Positions 53,143 to 57,279 of a DNA stretch of 57,279 bases are shown piece by piece. The notes under the pieces are model-generated. The model was not told where the DNA came from and ran no database searches. It saw only the letters and a list, made by a program, of their open reading frames with translations. How positions within the stretch are numbered: the first letter of the stretch is position 1; every line of letters begins with the position of its first letter. This DNA is from an uncultured Cryomorphaceae bacterium (GTDB lineage Bacteria > Bacteroidota > Bacteroidia > Flavobacteriales > Schleiferiaceae): positions 1 through 57,279 of the forward strand of contig CAKZNE010000117.1 of assembly GCA_937129395.1 (NCBI GenBank). Reading direction: 5' to 3'. Position numbers and translations under genes: made by a program.

Positions 53143-54231
53143 ATGAAAAAGTTTTTTGGGATTTTAGCCCTTGTGTTATTGTTTGCTGGCTTCGCTTATA
53201 CCTTATATTATTTATATCAAAAAAATAAGCAAACGCCAATTGAGTATTCTACCGATAAAGCCTTTCATACCAACATTCAAAAAAAATCTGTTGCCACAGG
53301 AAGTATAATTCCAAGAGAAGAGGTTGATATAAAACCGCAAGTGTCTGGAATTATTCAAGAGTTTTTTGTGGAAGCTGGTGATATTATTAAAGCTGGAGAT
53401 TTAATTGCCAGGATAAAAATTATCCCAAATATGTTATCCCTAAACAATGCGGAAAACCGAATTAGCCAAGCCAATATTCAATTAAAAAATAGTAAAAGAG
53501 ATTTTGAAAGAAACAAGAAGTTATTTGATGATAAGGTAATTGCCCAAAGAGAATTTCAACAATTCGAATTAAATTATGAATCTGCCAAACAAGAGATGGA
53601 AGCAGCAAGAGAAAATCTTCAAATTGTAAAAGACGGAGCATCCAATAAATCGGGTAAATCCGCTATAACATTGGTAAAAGCAACTGTAGATGGGATGGTT
53701 TTGGATGTGCCAATAAAGGTTGGAAATCAAGTAATTGAAAGTAATAATTTTAATGATGGGACCACAGTAGCGAGTATTGCCGATATGAGTAATTTGGTTT
53801 TTGAAGGAAAAATAGACGAGTCCGAAGTTGGGAAAATTAAGGAAGGGATGGACATTAGCCTGAGCGTAGGAGCTATTGAGGGTAAGATATTTGAGGCCAA
53901 GCTAGAATATATTGCCCCAAAAGGAGTAGAGGAAAATGGTGCAATTCAGTTTTTAATTAAAGCAAAGGTTATAATGGACAGCACCGAATTTATTAGAGCA
54001 GGTTATAGTGCCAATGCAGACATTGTTTTGGAATCGAGAAAGTCGGTTTTAAGTTTGAAAGAAAGCCTTATTCAATATGAAAATGGAAAACCATTTGTAG
54101 AAATTGAAACAGCCGATCAGATTTTTGAAAAAAGAGATGTTGAGTTGGGTTTATCAGATGGAATTAACATTGAATTAATTTCGGGTATTGACAGTATGGC
54201 GAATGTTAAAGTGTGGAACGGCGTAAAATAG
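53143..54231 (+). CDS. HlyD/MacA-like periplasmic adaptor (membrane-fusion protein)
   Basis: 362 residues. One N-terminal membrane helix (FGILALVLLFAGFAYTLYYL), lipoyl halves (EVDIKPQVSGIIQEFFVEAG and VKATVDGMVLDVPIKVG) flanking an alpha-helical hairpin (about residues 100-165), then a beta-barrel domain. It completes the MacAB-like pump. No TolC gene is present in the window. The 3' end faces the small Arc-type gene, 4 bases away. Confidence 0.87.
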   Translation: MKKFFGILALVLLFAGFAYTLYYLYQKNKQTPIEYSTDKAFHTNIQKKSVATGSIIPREEVDIKPQVSGIIQEFFVEAGDIIKAGDLIARIKIIPNMLSLNNAENRISQANIQLKNSKRDFERNKKLFDDKVIAQREFQQFELNYESAKQEMEAARENLQIVKDGASNKSGKSAITLVKATVDGMVLDVPIKVGNQVIESNNFNDGTTVASIADMSNLVFEGKIDESEVGKIKEGMDISLSVGAIEGKIFEAKLEYIAPKGVEENGAIQFLIKAKVIMDSTEFIRAGYSANADIVLESRKSVLSLKESLIQYENGKPFVEIETADQIFEKRDVELGLSDGINIELISGIDSMANVKVWNGVK

Positions 54232-54235
54232 AGGC

Positions 54236-54388
54236 TTACTTTTTTATTCTGCCACTTTCTTTTAATGCCTTATTAATAATCCACTCTAGCTGACCATTGG
54301 TGCTGCGAAATTCATCAGCTCCCCATCTCTCTACAGCCTTTAGGAGTTCTACATCAATTCGTAGGGCAAATGCTTTCTTTTCAGCCAT
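54236..54388 (-). CDS. 50-residue Arc-family ribbon-helix-helix DNA-binding protein
   Basis: A small gene that is easy to miss. Begins MAEKKAFALRIDVELL, with the RHH beta-strand (KAFALRI) and a helix-turn-helix end (NGQLEWIINKALKESGRIKK). Arc-like proteins of this length are common in Bacteroidota. It starts 1 base after the stop of the membrane-protein gene upstream, so it is last in a three-gene minus-strand unit. Could regulate this unit; target unknown. Confidence 0.8.
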   Translation of the reverse strand: MAEKKAFALRIDVELLKAVERWGADEFRSTNGQLEWIINKALKESGRIKK

Positions 54389-54389
54389 A

Positions 54390-54881
54390 TTAGCTTTGGG
54401 TTTCTACCCAATTTTGATCAATAAATCGTTTTACTTTTGCGGGATCGTTAATACCAAGGACTAACTTTTTCCCTTGCTTGGTTTCTATTTCTAAAACCTT
54501 TCCCCATCGGAATACAATATATTTATTTCCCTTTAAATCCCGTTTATAACCAAGGCCTTTATATTTAAAAAATCTATATTTTTCTATTTTAAAACTTTTT
54601 ATTTCAGCCAAGCTCAGGGATTTCAATTCTCTGGCAAAAGGAGAATTTTTATATTGAATTCCATCAGGATGTAGCTCAATATGACTCTTCATACTCATCG
54701 CGAAAATAAATGTGGCTAAACCAAAAACCATAGCTCCAGAAAAGCTGAGCAATTCATTTAAATCATCCTTGGCCATTAATTCCGGTCCAACTAAAAAAAT
54801 AGGAAGGGAAAATAACATTAGGCCAACGACCAAGGGCCAAGGATGTTCCATTATTTTTTGATGAATGAGTAATTTTTTCAT
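54390..54881 (-). CDS. Hypothetical membrane protein with PH-like C-terminal domain
   Basis: 163 residues from the ATG at 54881, one base after the stop of the SPFH gene (longer alternative starts would overlap that gene). Two hydrophobic helices (about residues 17-35 and 48-66) are followed by a soluble beta-rich domain (HIELHPDGIQYKNSPF; KYIVFRWGKVLEIETK) resembling bacterial PH domains. Coupled to SPFH; function unknown. Confidence 0.75.
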   Translation of the reverse strand: MKKLLIHQKIMEHPWPLVVGLMLFSLPIFLVGPELMAKDDLNELLSFSGAMVFGLATFIFAMSMKSHIELHPDGIQYKNSPFARELKSLSLAEIKSFKIEKYRFFKYKGLGYKRDLKGNKYIVFRWGKVLEIETKQGKKLVLGINDPAKVKRFIDQNWVETQS

Positions 54882-54882
54882 C

Positions 54883-55734
54883 CTAGGTGTATAAAGATCC
54901 AGCGTTAACAACCGGTTGAACGTTTTTATCCCCACATAAAACAACCATTAAATTACTCACCATAGTTGCTCTTTTTTCATTGTCTAATTCCAAGATTTCT
55001 TTGTGACTTAGCTGTTCCAAAGCCATTTCTACCATGCCTACCGCACCTTCAACTATTTTCAATCTTGCCGCAACAATGGCTGTTGCCTGTTGCCTTTGTA
55101 ACATGGCTCCTGCAATTTCTGATGAATAGGCCAAATGACTAATTCTAGCTTCAATCACCTCAATTCCAGCAATATTTAGCCTTTCTTGCATTTCAGTATC
55201 CAATTGGTGATTAATATCTTCCAAACCAGAACGTAGGCTCATCTCAGATTCGTCATCATCAAAAGTGTCGTATGGGTATGCACTTGCCAACTTTCGTATT
55301 GCTGTTTCACTTTGGATAATTACAAATTCTTCAAAATCATTTACATCAAAGGCTGCTTTATAAGTGTCCTTTACCTTCCAAACCAAAACAACCCCAATCA
55401 TAATCGGATTTCCCAATTGGTCATTCACCTTAATGGGTTTGCTATCTAAATTCCTTGCCCTTAGGCTTATTTTCCTTTTGCTGAAGAAAGGATTTACCCA
55501 ATGAAAGCCATTTTTTAAAACTGTTCCTTTATAATCTCCGAAAAGCACAAGCACTGCTGCCTTATTAGGATTTACAACCATAAAACCAACAAGATGGATT
55601 ACGGCAATAATTATGGGTATAAGCCCTAGGATGTTTTTCCTGCTAAACAAAAAGATGGCAATGCCCAAAAGGGCAAAATTGAGAATCAAATGTAAATAGC
55701 CAGATTGTGTTTTTATAATTTTTTCAGTTTCCAT
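54883..55734 (-). CDS. SPFH/Band 7 domain membrane protein
   Basis: 283 residues. Two N-terminal hydrophobic helices (about 14-30 and 36-55) then the SPFH domain ([37 protein letters not shown]) and a coiled-coil region ending in [16 protein letters not shown]. Scaffold-type proteins of membrane microdomains or protease regulation; specific role unknown. First gene of the minus-strand unit. Confidence 0.87.
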   Translation of the reverse strand: METEKIIKTQSGYLHLILNFALLGIAIFLFSRKNILGLIPIIIAVIHLVGFMVVNPNKAAVLVLFGDYKGTVLKNGFHWVNPFFSKRKISLRARNLDSKPIKVNDQLGNPIMIGVVLVWKVKDTYKAAFDVNDFEEFVIIQSETAIRKLASAYPYDTFDDDESEMSLRSGLEDINHQLDTEMQERLNIAGIEVIEARISHLAYSSEIAGAMLQRQQATAIVAARLKIVEGAVGMVEMALEQLSHKEILELDNEKRATMVSNLMVVLCGDKNVQPVVNAGSLYT

Positions 55735-55814
55735 TAGTTTGATATTAAAATGATATTACAATAATACAAGAAAATATTTTATCTGCCAAATGTCTTTAGT
55801 AGAGGAATCCATCC

Positions 55815-55822
55815 TATATTTG
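55815..55822 (+). promoter_or_regulatory. -7 box TATATTTG upstream of the YceI gene
   Basis: Perfect TAnnTTTG match 30 bases before the ATG at 55853, in the gap between divergent genes. No clear -33 element. Confidence 0.55.
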
Positions 55823-55852
55823 CAATCGTTGTTTAAACATTAATTATATAAA

Positions 55853-56533
55853 ATGAAATTATTTAGTAAAATTTTAGGCCTTGCCCTAGTTAGCGGAATG
55901 GTAGCTTGCAGCAATGCCCCAGAAGAAGCAATTGAAGCAACCGATGCAAAAGAAGTTGCAAAGGAAGTGGTGTCTGCGGAAACCTTTTCAGTAGTTACAG
56001 ACGGTGATGAAATCAATTGGATTGGCTTTAAAACCTATAATGACGATTCCCATTCAGGAACACTTCAAGTAGAAGAAGGTGAGTTTCAAACGGAAGGTGG
56101 AAACATCGTAAGTGGAAAATTTGTGATCAATATGGCTTCTATTAATAATACCGATATGCCTGCTGATAGTGAAGGAAAAGGAAAATTAGAAAGTCATTTA
56201 AAAGGTGATGACTTTTTTGCAGTGGACCAATACCCAACAGCAACTTTTTCTTTAACAAGTGTGAAACTTGCGGATGAATCTGACACAACTGGAGCTACTC
56301 ACATTTTAAGTGGAAACTTAAGTATGAGAGATCAAGAAAAGAATATTACAATTCCCGCAATGGTTAATATGGAAGGTGATAAAATCGAAATTAAAACTCC
56401 TGAGTTTGTAATTGACCGTACCCAATGGAATGTAAATCATAACTCCACAGCAAGTGCAGAAGCTGTAAGTAAGGACTATTTAATTGATAACAATATCAAA
56501 TTAAAAATTACCCTTATAGCTAAAAAATCCTGA
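55853..56533 (+). CDS. YceI-family lipoprotein
   Basis: 226 residues. Lipoprotein signal MKLFSKILGLALVSGMVAC with the cysteine at residue 19, a short acidic Glu/Ala linker, then the YceI lipocalin-like beta-barrel (INWIGFKTYNDDSHSGTLQV; GDDFFAVDQYPTATFSLTSV; VIDRTQWNVNHNS). Family members bind polyprenyl lipids or amides in the periplasm. Own promoter and terminator. Confidence 0.9.
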   Translation: MKLFSKILGLALVSGMVACSNAPEEAIEATDAKEVAKEVVSAETFSVVTDGDEINWIGFKTYNDDSHSGTLQVEEGEFQTEGGNIVSGKFVINMASINNTDMPADSEGKGKLESHLKGDDFFAVDQYPTATFSLTSVKLADESDTTGATHILSGNLSMRDQEKNITIPAMVNMEGDKIEIKTPEFVIDRTQWNVNHNSTASAEAVSKDYLIDNNIKLKITLIAKKS

Positions 56534-56555
56534 TACAATTTTATTGTATATTTAG

Positions 56556-56585
56556 AAAGTCCCGCCTAGAGCGGGACTTTTTTTT
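56556..56585 (+). terminator. Intrinsic terminator after the YceI gene
   Basis: Perfect 10-bp stem (AAAGTCCCGC with GCGGGACTTT), 5-base loop CTAGA, and T-run to 56585. It stands out as G+C-rich in this A+T-rich region. Confidence 0.92.
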
Positions 56586-56609
56586 GGATTAAACTGAAAT
56601 CTCTACAAT

Positions 56610-57279
56610 TTGAATACAGAAGCTAAGCCTCAAGGGATAAAATCTTGGGCAATGGACGATAGACCACGAGAAAAATTGATGACAAAAGGAAAGGGCAGTC
56701 TTTCCAACGCAGAACTATTAGCCATATTAATAGGAACAGGAACCGCCAAAGATTCAGCGGTTGATTTGGGAAAAAAGATAATGGACTTTGTAGGTCACGA
56801 TCTTAAAACTTTGGCCCGAAAAACTGTAGAAGAACTCACTCAAATTAAGGGAATTGGTAAGGTTAAAGCCATCAATATCATTACGGCATTGGAAATTGGA
56901 CAAAGAAGAAGATATGCAGATGCCCAGAAAAGAGCGAGCATTTTGGATAGTCGATCCGCCTTTGAATTGTTGCAGCCTACTTTAGGTGAATTGCAACATG
57001 AAGAATTCTGGGCTATATTTTTATCTCATTCCAATAAGGTTTTGGATATCCAACAAATTAGTAGTGGTGGTATTACAGGTACGGTGGCAGATGTACGATT
57101 GATTTTTAAAAAAGGTTTGCTTTATGGCGCCACCTCAATTGTTCTGGCACATAATCATCCATCGGGGAATACACAGCCAAGTTCGCCTGATAAACTTCTA
57201 ACTAAGAAATTAATTGAGGCAGGACTGATAATGAATATTAAGGTAATTGATCATTTGATAATAACCGAAACAGAATACT
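56610..57279 (+). CDS. radC: RadC family protein (JAMM domain), 3' end outside window
   Basis: Read from a TTG at 56610 (NTEAKPQGIKSWAMDDRPRE); an in-frame stop (TGA) lies just upstream. Helix-hairpin-helix N-terminal region (SLSNAELLAILIGTG; LTQIKGIGKVKAINI) and the JAMM zinc motif AHNHPSGNTQPSSPD. The gene continues past base 57279. Function remains poorly defined despite the old DNA-repair name. Confidence 0.92.
   Translation, partial: MNTEAKPQGIKSWAMDDRPREKLMTKGKGSLSNAELLAILIGTGTAKDSAVDLGKKIMDFVGHDLKTLARKTVEELTQIKGIGKVKAINIITALEIGQRRRYADAQKRASILDSRSAFELLQPTLGELQHEEFWAIFLSHSNKVLDIQQISSGGITGTVADVRLIFKKGLLYGATSIVLAHNHPSGNTQPSSPDKLLTKKLIEAGLIMNIKVIDHLIITETEY

Noticed and set aside
1-57279. 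Insertion sequences, prophage, CRISPR arrays, tRNA or rRNA genes
   Set aside because: No transposase or integrase motif, direct-repeat array or RNA-gene signature was recognised on either strand.

Overview
The window looks like a chromosomal segment of a gliding-type Flavobacteriales bacterium (Bacteroidota). The evidence is low G+C by eye, repeated -7 boxes of the TAnnTTTG type, a secreted protein with a type IX secretion type-B (CHU_C) tail, an exosortase of the XrtF type with its partner, RecQ with the Bacteroidota-style C-terminal helix-turn-helix, and a Wzi/RemB-like outer-membrane protein. Genus cannot be fixed from the sequence alone.

Layout. 1-3.5 kb: end of recQ, a bestrophin-like channel and a convergent CHU_C-tailed secreted protein. 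3.6-8.9 kb: a WbpD-like sugar N-acetyltransferase, then an SLC13 permease followed by cysC, cysD and cysN (sulfate uptake and activation to PAPS). 9-12.2 kb: a Wza-like export lipoprotein and a Wzc-like tyrosine kinase ending in a Gly-Tyr repeat, closed by a 16-bp perfect terminator hairpin. 12.3-49.9 kb: one long co-directional surface-glycan locus opened by a winged-helix regulator. It holds: (a) WbpA- and WbpB-like enzymes; (b) a legionaminic-acid module LegB-LegC-LegH-LegI-LegG-PtmE-LegF; (c) a first amidotransferase cassette (WbpG/PseA-like, HisH-like, HisF-like) with an aminotransferase, an acyltransferase and an SDR; (d) a candidate nonulosonate transferase, a Wzx flippase, a second HisH/HisF/WbpG-like cassette, a Wzy-like polymerase and a glycosyltransferase; (e) an FnlA-FnlC-FnlB set for UDP-L-FucNAc with a WbuB-like transferase; (f) a 4-reductase-like epimerase, PIG-L deacetylase, small phosphoglycosyl transferase and formyltransferase; (g) a bacillosamine-type set (damaged PglC-like, PglD, PglE, PglF); (h) a Wzi/RemB-like barrel, XrtF and the XrtF-associated protein. 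49.9-54.2 kb: a MacB-type ABC efflux operon. 54.2-55.7 kb (minus): SPFH protein, membrane protein and a 50-residue Arc-type protein. 55.8-57.3 kb: YceI lipoprotein and the start of radC.

How it fits together: the locus encodes most of a Wzx/Wzy-type pathway. One or two lipid-linked starters are made, sugars including a di-N-acetyl legionaminic-type acid and FucNAc are added, two amidine-forming cassettes probably convert acetamido to acetamidino groups, and the repeat unit is flipped, polymerised and exported by the Wza/Wzc system. The most notable points are the duplicated amidotransferase cassette whose two HisF-like proteins both lack the first cyclase aspartate (D11 to L) while keeping D130, a 12-A tract in a glycosyltransferase that could switch by slippage, two apparent single-base start/frame defects (Wza-like lipoprotein and PglC-like transferase), and an exosortase at the end of a glycan locus with no visible substrate. 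I found no CRISPR array, insertion sequence, tRNA or rRNA.
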